Part shown: positions 6,243 to 12,998 of the stretch, piece after piece | Numbering within the stretch: the first letter of the stretch is position 1 | How the letters are laid out: each line of letters begins with the position of its first letter | NCBI GenBank assembly: GCA_943324395.2 | Contig: CALPLL020000021.1 | Coordinates: forward strand, 1 to 15,018 | From: Rhizobium sp. Q54 | GTDB lineage: Bacteria > Bacteroidota > Bacteroidia > Flavobacteriales > Flavobacteriaceae | Reading direction: 5' to 3' | DNA length: 15,018 nucleotides | The notes under the pieces: generated by a model | Told to the model about the DNA's origin: nothing | The model's input: only the letters and a program-made list of their open reading frames with translations | The model's database searches: none | Made by a program: the position numbers and the translations under genes

Positions 6243-8222
6243 ATGACTTTTCAAGATCAAATAAAAGAAGGAATACCAACCGTTTTACCTGAACCTAAAA
6301 TGTTCGAAACGGAAATTAACCATGCGCCAAAAAGGAAAGAAATTTTATCAGAGGATGAAAAAAAACTAGCGCTCAGAAATGCTTTGCGTTATTTTGACCC
6401 TAAAGATCATGCCGTATTAGTTAAAGAATTTTCTGAAGAATTAGAAAAATACGGTCGGATTTATATGTACCGTTTACGCCCCGATTACAAAATGTATGCC
6501 CGATCAATTTCTGAATATCCAGGAAATAGCGAACAAGCAAAAGCTATCATGTTGATGATTCAAAACAATCTTGATTATGCCGTAGCACAACATCCTCACG
6601 AGCTAATTACCTATGGCGGCAATGGAGCTGTATTTCAAAATTGGGCGCAATACCGACTCACCATGAAATACCTTTCAGAAATGACAGACGAACAAACATT
6701 AACCATGTATTCTGGTCATCCTATGGGTTTATTTCCCTCTCATAAAGAAGCTCCAAGAGTGGTAGTGACCAATGGAATGGTTATTCCAAATTATTCAAAA
6801 CCAGATGATTGGGAGAAAATGAATGCTTTGGGTGTTTCGCAATACGGACAAATGACGGCAGGAAGTTATATGTACATTGGTCCGCAAGGAATTGTTCACG
6901 GAACTACAATTACTGTTTTAAATGGTTTTAGAAAAATTAATAAAAGTCCAAAAGGAGGTTTATTTGTAACTTCTGGCTTGGGTGGAATGAGTGGCGCACA
7001 ACCAAAAGCGGGAAATATTTCTGGTTGTGTAACAGTTTGTGCTGAAGTTAATCCAAAAATTACACACATTCGTCATTCGCAAGGATGGATAAATGAAGTG
7101 GTTGAAAATATTGATGAATTAGTTCCAAGAGTCAAAAAAGCACTTGAGAATAAAGAAGTTGTTTCTATAGCCTATTTAGGAAATGTGGTAGATATTTGGG
7201 AACGATTTGATGTTGAAAATTTGCATATTGATTTAGGTTCTGATCAAACTTCATTGCATAATCCTTGGGCAGGCGGCTATTATCCTGTTGGAATTTCATT
7301 TGAAGACGCGAATGAAATGATGGCCAACAATCCCGAATTATTTAAGGAAAAAGTTCAAGAATCTTTAAGACGACACGCCAATGCAATCAATAAACATAAT
7401 GCTAAAGGCACCTATTTCTTCGATTATGGAAATGCATTTTTACTAGAAGCTTCTCGTGCTGGTGCTGATGTTATGGCTAAAAATGGAATTGATTTCAAAT
7501 ATTCAAGTTACGTTCAAGACATCATGGGACCCATGTGTTTTGATTATGGTTTTGGCCCTTTTAGATGGGTTTGTGCCTCTGGAAAATCAGAAGATTTAGA
7601 AAAAACAGATGCAATTGCTTGTCAAGTTTTAGAAGAAATGATGAAAAATTCACCTCCAGAAATCCAACAACAAATGGCCGATAATATTCAATGGATAAAA
7701 GGAGCACAAGAAAATAAATTGGTGGTAGGATCACAAGCCAGAATTCTATATGCTGATGCCGAAGGTCGTGTAAAAATTGCTCAAGCCTTCAATAACGCTA
7801 TTCATAAAGGAGAAATTGGAACTATTATTTTAGGCCGTGACCACCACGATGTTTCTGGTACCGATTCTCCGTATCGTGAAACTTCAAATATCTATGATGG
7901 CTCTCGTTTTACTGCCGATATGGCGATACAAAATGTAATTGGCGATAGTTTTCGAGGTGCAACTTGGGTTTCCATTCATAACGGTGGTGGCGTAGGTTGG
8001 GGAGAAGTAATTAATGGTGGATTTGGCATGGTACTTGACGGATCTAAAGAAGCTTCAAAAAGATTACAATCGATGCTTTTTTGGGATGTCAATAACGGAA
8101 TTTCTAGAAGAAGCTGGGCACGAAATGAAGGAGCTGTTTTTGCAATTAAAAGAGCTATGGAAGCAGAACCTTTACTAAAAGTTACCCTTCCAAATAGTGT
8201 TGATGATTCATTACTAAATTAA
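6243..8222 (+). CDS. hutU: Urocanate hydratase (urocanase), long form
   Basis: The second enzyme of histidine degradation: it adds water to urocanate to give 4-imidazolone-5-propionate, using tightly bound NAD+ as an electrophile in the cytoplasm. Family landmarks run the length of the protein: GGNGAVFQNW (125-134), the NAD-binding glycine stretch TSGLGGMSGAQPKAG (243-257), the catalytic-cysteine motif MCFDYGFGPFRWV (C432), and GRDHHDVSGTDSPYRE (531-546) with NGGGVGWGEVINGG (580-593). At 659 residues it is about 100 longer than classical urocanases (about 555); the extra length includes an N-terminal part before residue 120 and insertions after 460. The longer form is usual in Bacteroidetes as far as I know. 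The other hut genes (hutH, hutI, hutG) are not in this window. It starts 19 bases after the DUF5522 gene, and a lipoprotein gene follows after 24. Confidence 0.97.
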   Translation: MTFQDQIKEGIPTVLPEPKMFETEINHAPKRKEILSEDEKKLALRNALRYFDPKDHAVLVKEFSEELEKYGRIYMYRLRPDYKMYARSISEYPGNSEQAKAIMLMIQNNLDYAVAQHPHELITYGGNGAVFQNWAQYRLTMKYLSEMTDEQTLTMYSGHPMGLFPSHKEAPRVVVTNGMVIPNYSKPDDWEKMNALGVSQYGQMTAGSYMYIGPQGIVHGTTITVLNGFRKINKSPKGGLFVTSGLGGMSGAQPKAGNISGCVTVCAEVNPKITHIRHSQGWINEVVENIDELVPRVKKALENKEVVSIAYLGNVVDIWERFDVENLHIDLGSDQTSLHNPWAGGYYPVGISFEDANEMMANNPELFKEKVQESLRRHANAINKHNAKGTYFFDYGNAFLLEASRAGADVMAKNGIDFKYSSYVQDIMGPMCFDYGFGPFRWVCASGKSEDLEKTDAIACQVLEEMMKNSPPEIQQQMADNIQWIKGAQENKLVVGSQARILYADAEGRVKIAQAFNNAIHKGEIGTIILGRDHHDVSGTDSPYRETSNIYDGSRFTADMAIQNVIGDSFRGATWVSIHNGGGVGWGEVINGGFGMVLDGSKEASKRLQSMLFWDVNNGISRRSWARNEGAVFAIKRAMEAEPLLKVTLPNSVDDSLLN

Positions 8223-8246
8223 TATTAACAAATAAATAAATTAATC

Positions 8247-8780
8247 ATGAAAGCAATTAAAATTATCTCGTTATTTATGCTGCTTATTTTGAGCTCTTGT
8301 AGCTCAGTAACAGTGAATTCTGATTATGATAAAAACACCGATTTTAGTAGATACAAAACATTTGCATTTCAAAAAAATGGAATTGACAAAGTAGAAATTT
8401 CTGATTTAGACAAAAAGAGAATCTTAAGAGCAATTGATAGTGAAATGACGAAAAAAGGCTTTGCAAAAAGTGAAACCCCCGATTTATTGATTAACATTTT
8501 CACTAAAGAAAGAGAACAAGTTGACATTAACCAATACAATTCAAACTGGGGCTACGGTTGGAGATGGGGCTGGGATCCTTTTATGTGGGGTGGCCAAACC
8601 ACAGTTATTAAAACCACCGAAGGAACATTGTTTATTGATATTATTGACGAAGCAAAAAAAGAATTGATTTGGCAAGGAGAAGGAAATGGCTATTTGACAA
8701 AGAGAACGGAAGAAAAGGAGGCTCGAATTAATGAATTTGTTGCAAAAATATTAGCACAATATCCACCTGAAAAAAAGTAA
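8247..8780 (+). CDS. DUF4136 lipoprotein
   Basis: A 177-residue envelope lipoprotein. The signal peptide (hydrophobic 7-15) ends in the lipobox LSSC, with lipidated C18. The mature protein fits the DUF4136 pattern: an opening NSDYDKNTDFSRYKTFAF (24-41), a central hydrophobic strand PDLLINIF, a glycine/tryptophan-rich loop (101-116, with five Trp), the strand GTLFIDIIDEAKKELIW, and a closing helix. The family has no established function. It begins 24 bases after hutU with no visible promoter between, so it is probably read from the same transcript, although no functional link to histidine breakdown is evident. A clear intrinsic terminator follows at 8806. Confidence 0.9.
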   Translation: MKAIKIISLFMLLILSSCSSVTVNSDYDKNTDFSRYKTFAFQKNGIDKVEISDLDKKRILRAIDSEMTKKGFAKSETPDLLINIFTKEREQVDINQYNSNWGYGWRWGWDPFMWGGQTTVIKTTEGTLFIDIIDEAKKELIWQGEGNGYLTKRTEEKEARINEFVAKILAQYPPEKK

Positions 8781-8805
8781 AAAGTGTAAATTCTACATAA
8801 TTATT

Positions 8806-8833
8806 AACCTACCCTTTTTTGGTAGGTTTTTTT
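8806..8833 (+). terminator. Rho-independent terminator after the DUF4136 gene
   Basis: AACCTACC (8806-8813) pairs perfectly with GGTAGGTT (8821-8828) across the loop CTTTTTT, followed by a T-run. It closes the DUF5522-hutU-DUF4136 unit. Confidence 0.88.
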
Positions 8834-8892
8834 TTAAATAAAGTCAAATGATTAAAACAACAGTGTTAATTATAAGAAATCCATAATTTTTA

Positions 8893-8924
8893 TTGGAAAT
8901 TAACCTGAAAAATTAGTACTTTTA
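8893..8924 (+). promoter_or_regulatory. Candidate promoter of the aromatic amino acid hydroxylase
   Basis: TTG at 8893-8895 and TACTTTTA at 8917-8924 (one mismatch from TAnnTTTG), with a 21 bp spacer, fit the Bacteroidetes pattern. The predicted start near 8930 leaves a leader of about 17 nt. Two copies of TTAACCT (8900-8906 and 8927-8933) flank the -7 box. Confidence 0.4.
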
Positions 8925-8946
8925 CATTAACCTATTTGGTTTAATT

Positions 8947-10695
8947 ATGAAAGCACCTTTTGAAAGTAATCCATTGATAGAGCGACTTCCGGCGCATTTA
9001 AAACAATTCATAAAACCTCAAGATTATTCGGATTACACTCCGATAAATCAAGCAGTTTGGAGGTATGTAATGCGTAAAAATGTAAGTTATTTATCTAAAG
9101 TAGCCCACGAATCTTATTTAATTGGATTAGAAAAAACAGGTCTTGAAATTGACAATATCCCAAACATGTATGGGATGAACCGGATTTTGAAAGAAATTGG
9201 TTGGGCAGCAGTTGCCGTTGATGGGTTTATTCCTCCCAATGCTTTTATGGAATTTCAAGCTTATAATGTTTTGGTTATTGCTTCTGATATCCGACAATTA
9301 GAACACATAGAATATACTCCCGCTCCAGATATTATTCACGAAGGCGCTGGACATGCTCCAATTATTGCAAATCCAGAATATGCCGAATATTTAAGACGCT
9401 TTGGTGAAATTGGCTGTAAAGCAATTTCTTCTTCTTATGATTATGAAATGTATGAAGCCATTCGTTTACTTTCAATAGTTAAAGAAGCCGAAAATACGCC
9501 ACAACCGGTAATTGATGCGGCTGAAAAAGCCGTGAACGAGCTACAAAATCAATCAATTGAAATGTCAGAAATGGCACAAATAAGAAATTTACATTGGTGG
9601 ACAGTTGAATATGGTTTAATTGGAACAGTTGAAAATCCTAAAATTTACGGTGCTGGTTTACTATCATCAATTGGCGAAAGCGCATGGTGTATGACCGATA
9701 ACGTGAAGAAAATTCCCTATGATATTTCGGCGGCAAATCAAAGTTTTGACATTACAAAACCGCAACCTCAACTTTATGTTACTCACGATTTTGCCCATCT
9801 TAGTTTTGTTTTAGAAGAATTTGCTAACAAAATGGCTTTGAGAACCGGAGGATTATCTGGAATAAATAAATTGATTAATTCTAAGGCTTTAGGAACCATC
9901 GAACTAAGCACTGGATTACAAATATCGGGTGTTTTTAGCAATGTAATAGAATTTGACGGAAAACCAGTTTATGTTCAAACAACAGGCAAAACGGCTTTGG
10001 CCAATAGAGAAAAAGAATTAGTGGGTCATGGAACAAACTACCATGCATCTGGTTTTGGAAGCCCAATTGGAAAATTAAAAGGGATCAACCTTGCCATTGA
10101 AGATATGAGTCCGAAGGATTTAATGGCTTATGGAATTTATGAAGGCAAAACGGTCACTTTAGAATTTGAAGGAGATATTAAAGTTACAGGAGATATAATT
10201 ACAGGTTCAAGAAATCTTCAAGGGGCTATTATTATTATTAGTTTTGAAAATTGTACTGTAACGCATCTAAATACCATTTTATTTCAACCTGAATGGGGCG
10301 TTTTTGATATGGCTGTAGGTAAAAAAGTAGTTTCAGCATTTTCAGGCCCAGCCGATTGTAACAGTTTTGATATGATTACGCATTTACCAAATAGCAAAAC
10401 TATAAAAGCTGAAAAAACTCCTGAAAAAGAAGAATTAGAATCGTATTATAGAGAAATTAGAACTATTCGTGAGAATAAAATAAATTCTGATAAAGCATTT
10501 GAAATTTTCAAAATTGTAGCAAATAAATATCCAAATGATTGGTTGCTTAGTCTAGAAATTGCAGAAATTTTACACCTTCAAAAACTAGAAAATTCGTTAA
10601 AAGAAGTTGTGAGTTACTTAAATAACTTGAAAACTAAAAGACCCGAAATAAGTCATTTAATAGAAAACGGATTAGAACTTTTTATCCAAAATTAA
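8947..10695 (+). CDS. Biopterin-dependent aromatic amino acid hydroxylase (phenylalanine 4-monooxygenase type), long form
   Basis: The N-terminal half is the iron(II)- and tetrahydropterin-dependent hydroxylase domain that turns phenylalanine into tyrosine, though tyrosine or tryptophan as substrate cannot be excluded by eye. Iron ligands are visible: H131 and H136 in PDIIHEGAGHAPII, and E221 in WWTVEYGL. The domain's closing motif QLYVTHDFAHLSFVLEEFA is at 276-294. Classical bacterial enzymes stop near residue 265-300; this one runs to 582. Residues about 315-480 are glycine- and beta-rich and look like an unassigned domain. Residues about 490-582 are helical and TPR-like (SDKAFEIFKIVANKYPNDW). 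I know similar long forms exist in Bacteroidetes, but not what the extension does. No pterin carbinolamine dehydratase lies nearby. Its TAA stop shares the palindrome TTAA with the stop of the convergent crotonase gene. Confidence 0.92.
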   Translation: MKAPFESNPLIERLPAHLKQFIKPQDYSDYTPINQAVWRYVMRKNVSYLSKVAHESYLIGLEKTGLEIDNIPNMYGMNRILKEIGWAAVAVDGFIPPNAFMEFQAYNVLVIASDIRQLEHIEYTPAPDIIHEGAGHAPIIANPEYAEYLRRFGEIGCKAISSSYDYEMYEAIRLLSIVKEAENTPQPVIDAAEKAVNELQNQSIEMSEMAQIRNLHWWTVEYGLIGTVENPKIYGAGLLSSIGESAWCMTDNVKKIPYDISAANQSFDITKPQPQLYVTHDFAHLSFVLEEFANKMALRTGGLSGINKLINSKALGTIELSTGLQISGVFSNVIEFDGKPVYVQTTGKTALANREKELVGHGTNYHASGFGSPIGKLKGINLAIEDMSPKDLMAYGIYEGKTVTLEFEGDIKVTGDIITGSRNLQGAIIIISFENCTVTHLNTILFQPEWGVFDMAVGKKVVSAFSGPADCNSFDMITHLPNSKTIKAEKTPEKEELESYYREIRTIRENKINSDKAFEIFKIVANKYPNDWLLSLEIAEILHLQKLENSLKEVVSYLNNLKTKRPEISHLIENGLELFIQN

Positions 10696-11447
10696 TTTTG
10701 AAATTTCTTTAACGCTTCTTTTGTAAAAGCAGACAACACCAATTTTCCACTAATTGCAGCTCTTTCTTTCAGAAGTTCATCCCAGTTTTCAGTATTTTTC
10801 CAGAGTACTTTTTTCAACTCTTTTAAAGCGCTAGGATTATAGTTAGCTAAATTTTGAGCCATCGCTTGAACAGCAGATTCTAGTTCGTTAGTATCTTCAT
10901 AAACCCCATTATAAAGTCCTTTAGAATGAGCCCAATCGGCACTATAGAAGTTATTAGCATCTAAAGTTAATTGTGAAAAAGCAGCAATCCCAATTTTTCT
11001 TTCAATGGCTGGTGCTACCACGAAAGGTCCAATTCCGATAGTTAATTCACTTAATTTAATGGATGCATATTTGGTTGCTAAACAATAATCAGTTGCCGCT
11101 GCAATACCTACACCGCCACCAACAGCCTTTCCATGAATAGAACCAATTATTATTTTCGGACATTTTCTCATTGCATTTATAACATTGGCAAAGCCTAAAA
11201 AAAACAACTTACCTGATTCTTCATTTTCAATGGAAATTAGTTCCTGAAAACTAGCTCCGGCACAAAAAGTAGTAGCGCCATCACTTTTAAGAATGATCAC
11301 TTTTACAGCTTCATTATTTCCTAAATCAGTAATGATATCAACTAGTTCATTCAATAAATTAGAAGGAAGCGAATTGTGTTCGGGATGAAAAAAAGAAATG
11401 GTAGCAATTCCGTTTTCGATTTCATTTTTAATGTAAGGTGTCGCCAT
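10692..11447 (-). CDS. Enoyl-CoA hydratase/isomerase (crotonase) family protein
   Basis: A 251-residue crotonase-fold acyl-CoA enzyme of normal family length. The two oxyanion-hole regions are visible: FCAGASFQEL (61-70), and GKAVGGGVGIAAATDYCLA (106-124). Of the two catalytic glutamates of enoyl-CoA hydratase, the second is present (E134 in LSELTIGIGPF). The first is replaced by Gly in GGGVGI (G114), where hydratases usually read GGGxEL. Some crotonases of leucine and isoprenoid breakdown (the LiuC/AtuE methylglutaconyl-CoA hydratase type) also lack it, so a branched-chain role is possible but unproven. It is a single-gene unit converging on the aromatic hydroxylase gene, with overlapping stop codons. 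A promoter with a perfect palindrome in the leader precedes it. Confidence 0.9.
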   Translation of the reverse strand: MATPYIKNEIENGIATISFFHPEHNSLPSNLLNELVDIITDLGNNEAVKVIILKSDGATTFCAGASFQELISIENEESGKLFFLGFANVINAMRKCPKIIIGSIHGKAVGGGVGIAAATDYCLATKYASIKLSELTIGIGPFVVAPAIERKIGIAAFSQLTLDANNFYSADWAHSKGLYNGVYEDTNELESAVQAMAQNLANYNPSALKELKKVLWKNTENWDELLKERAAISGKLVLSAFTKEALKKFQN

Positions 11448-11451
11448 TTTG

Positions 11452-11467
11452 ATTGTTTTAAAACAAT
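11452..11467. promoter_or_regulatory. Perfect 16-bp palindrome in the crotonase leader (candidate operator)
   Basis: ATTGTTTTAAAACAAT is its own reverse complement. It lies four bases upstream of the crotonase start codon and just downstream of the predicted transcription start, a usual place for a repressor site. A palindrome this long could arise by chance in DNA this AT-rich. Confidence 0.4.
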
Positions 11468-11481
11468 GATATTTGTGATAT

Positions 11482-11489
11482 CAAATGTA
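11482..11489 (-). promoter_or_regulatory. -7 box of the crotonase gene
   Basis: CAAATGTA on the plus strand reads TACATTTG on the minus strand, a full TAnnTTTG match 35 bases upstream of the ATG. The -33 element is not clear. The box overlaps one arm of a smaller inverted repeat, ATTTG-N6-CAAAT (11471-11486). Confidence 0.5.
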
Positions 11490-11543
11490 GAATTTATTTC
11501 AAAGTAAAGTAAACTTTAAGACAAAAATATTCAAGTGATAAAG

Positions 11544-11551
11544 TACCTTTG
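11544..11551 (+). promoter_or_regulatory. -7 box of the rhodanese gene
   Basis: TACCTTTG matches TAnnTTTG in full and lies 18 bases before the ATG at 11570, giving a short AT-rich leader. No clear TTG is seen at -33. Confidence 0.5.
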
Positions 11552-11569
11552 TAAATAAATAATAAAATT

Positions 11570-11878
11570 ATGGGATTATTCGATTTTTTAGGATTTGGAA
11601 ACAAATCAAATAGTATTCAAGAATTTAAAGATAAAGGTGCAGTTATAATTGATGTTAGAAGTCAAGGTGAATTTGCAGGTGGACACATAAAAGGGGCAAA
11701 AAATATTCCGTTGAACGAAATTAGAAATAAAATTGATGATATTAAAAAACTAAACAAGCCAGTAATTGCTTGTTGTGCAAGTGGAATGAGAAGTTCTCAA
11801 GCAACATCAATTTTAAAGCAAAATGGAATTGAAGCTGTTAACGGTGGTGGGTGGCAAAGTTTACAAAGCAAATTTTAA
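11570..11878 (+). CDS. Single-domain rhodanese-like sulfurtransferase
   Basis: A 102-residue protein made of one rhodanese domain, with no signal peptide, so cytoplasmic. Landmarks are the entry motif AVIIDVRSQGEFAGGHIKGA (24-43), the strand KNIPLNEI, and the active-site loop CASGMRS (C69 to S75, fitting CxxGxR) that carries the persulfide. The closing NGGGWQSL (91-98) is also typical. It could pass sulfane sulfur to an acceptor, or take part in thiol or cyanide chemistry; the acceptor cannot be told from sequence. The short N-terminus MGLFDFLGFGNKSN (1-14) is a common lead-in of Bacteroidetes single-domain rhodaneses. The gene has its own promoter and ends with its stop codon directly against that of the convergent GSCFA gene, with no terminator between. 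Confidence 0.94.
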   Translation: MGLFDFLGFGNKSNSIQEFKDKGAVIIDVRSQGEFAGGHIKGAKNIPLNEIRNKIDDIKKLNKPVIACCASGMRSSQATSILKQNGIEAVNGGGWQSLQSKF

Positions 11879-12829
11879 TTAGAAATTCATAAAAGGAAAT
11901 TTCGATTTTGCATTATTGATTTTAGAATCCAATTGGATTTGGAATTTTTTATAACTTTCAGAGGAAGGATTGAACGGACGATGCGACAAATCTCTTTGAA
12001 TGGATTCTATTTCATTCATCGAAGAAATGGCTTCATCGGAAACATAATTTTCTACAAATCGTTCCCAAATATAATTTATTGCTACTTGATTAAGGTGCAA
12101 TAAATCTTGCGAATAAAATCGGTAATCGCGAAGTTCATCCATCATAATTTCATAAGAAGGAAAATACCTGTTTTTAGAATGTTGAATGTCAAAAATTGAA
12201 TGTAGAGCAGAAATTAGATTGGCTTTACTTCGTTGATTTTCAACAAAACCATCTTTAAGGTGGCGAACGGGTGAAATAGTGAAAATAAGATTACAATTAG
12301 GATTGATTTTTTCAATTAATTTGATTGTATTTTGAATTGATTTTTCAATATCTGAAACAGAAAGCAATTCTTTATCAAATTGATTTTGCGGCACTTTATG
12401 ACAATTGGCAACCAACTTGTTCGTTTGTTTATTTCTATAAACCCATGAAGTTCCATAAGTAATAATAATATGTGAAGCCTCACTGATTTGTTTATTTGTG
12501 GCAACTAATAAATCATTAATTTCAATCAAAAGTGACTCTTTATCGGGATTGCTTAAATCAGAATGGATATCAAAATTATGCCAACTTTCATTATTGAAAA
12601 ACAACTCATTTTCATTAAATAATTCAAGATTTATAGCTCTAGTTATACACTTTTCAATAGCTACTGGGTGAAATAAAATACCAAAAGGATTGCATGAATT
12701 TTGAAACTTATAATAATCGAATTTCGTTGCCATATTTTCGGCAAAGCAAGATCCAAAAGATACTATCTTACTTTGATAATCAATTGGGAATTCTGTTTTA
12801 GAAATGGAAACTACTGTTGTAAAATTCAT
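11879..12829 (-). CDS. GSCFA domain protein (SGNH-hydrolase-like)
   Basis: A 316-residue protein with the name-giving GSCFA motif at 26-30, followed by NPFGILFHP (47-55), YGTSWVYR (125-132), the ISPVRHLKDG strand and loop (185-194), and DLLHLNQVA (242-250). The layout, an early Gly-Ser and a late Asp-x-x-His, resembles the SGNH/GDSL esterase fold with S27, D242 and H245 as candidate catalytic residues; this assignment is mine. No substrate is known for the family. There is no signal peptide, so it is probably cytoplasmic. In the minus direction it lies downstream of alaS, separated by one plus-strand gene. Its leader can form a hairpin ending one base before the ATG. The stop codon abuts that of the rhodanese gene. 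Confidence 0.92.
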   Translation of the reverse strand: MNFTTVVSISKTEFPIDYQSKIVSFGSCFAENMATKFDYYKFQNSCNPFGILFHPVAIEKCITRAINLELFNENELFFNNESWHNFDIHSDLSNPDKESLLIEINDLLVATNKQISEASHIIITYGTSWVYRNKQTNKLVANCHKVPQNQFDKELLSVSDIEKSIQNTIKLIEKINPNCNLIFTISPVRHLKDGFVENQRSKANLISALHSIFDIQHSKNRYFPSYEIMMDELRDYRFYSQDLLHLNQVAINYIWERFVENYVSDEAISSMNEIESIQRDLSHRPFNPSSESYKKFQIQLDSKINNAKSKFPFMNF

Positions 12830-12830
12830 A

Positions 12831-12857
12831 ATTGTAAGTCTAAAAATAGATTACAAT
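12831..12857 (-). promoter_or_regulatory. Hairpin in the 5' leader of the GSCFA gene
   Basis: ATTGTAA-g-TCTA (12831-12842) is complementary to TAGA-TTACAAT (12847-12857): an 11-bp stem with one bulged base and an AAAA loop (TTTT on the transcribed strand). It ends one base before the ATG at 12829, so in RNA it could fold over the ribosome-landing region. A weak -7-like box (AAAATTTG, minus strand, 12869-12862) just upstream would start the transcript at about the foot of the stem. Confidence 0.45.
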
Positions 12858-12962
12858 ATTACAAATTTTGCGACTTTAATTTGTCAATTTTTTTGATAAA
12901 TCGAGCATTTATTAAATTAATCTTAATTTTTTAAAATTATAATTTTCGCATCATTTTTTATC

Positions 12963-12970
12963 TATATTTG
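12963..12970 (+). promoter_or_regulatory. -7 box of the third small exported protein gene
   Basis: TATATTTG matches TAnnTTTG in full. Transcription would start near 12976, leaving a leader of about 23 nt, very rich in A, before the ATG at 12999. The -33 region has no clear TTG. Confidence 0.5.
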
Positions 12971-12998
12971 TGTAACAATTAACTTAAAAAAATATAAA

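Noticed and set aside
11882..11903. Hairpin GAAATT-N10-AATTTC as a terminator for the rhodanese gene
   Set aside because: The stem is only six A/T-rich pairs, lies inside the GSCFA coding sequence and is not followed by a clean T-run.
12316..12504. Minus-strand 62-codon frame in a second frame of the GSCFA gene
   Set aside because: Same strand but out of frame with the conserved GSCFA protein, with no independent support.
12701..12934. Plus-strand 77-codon frame overlapping the start of the GSCFA gene
   Set aside because: It is antisense to the GSCFA N-terminus, has no recognisable motif, and no promoter is seen ahead of it.
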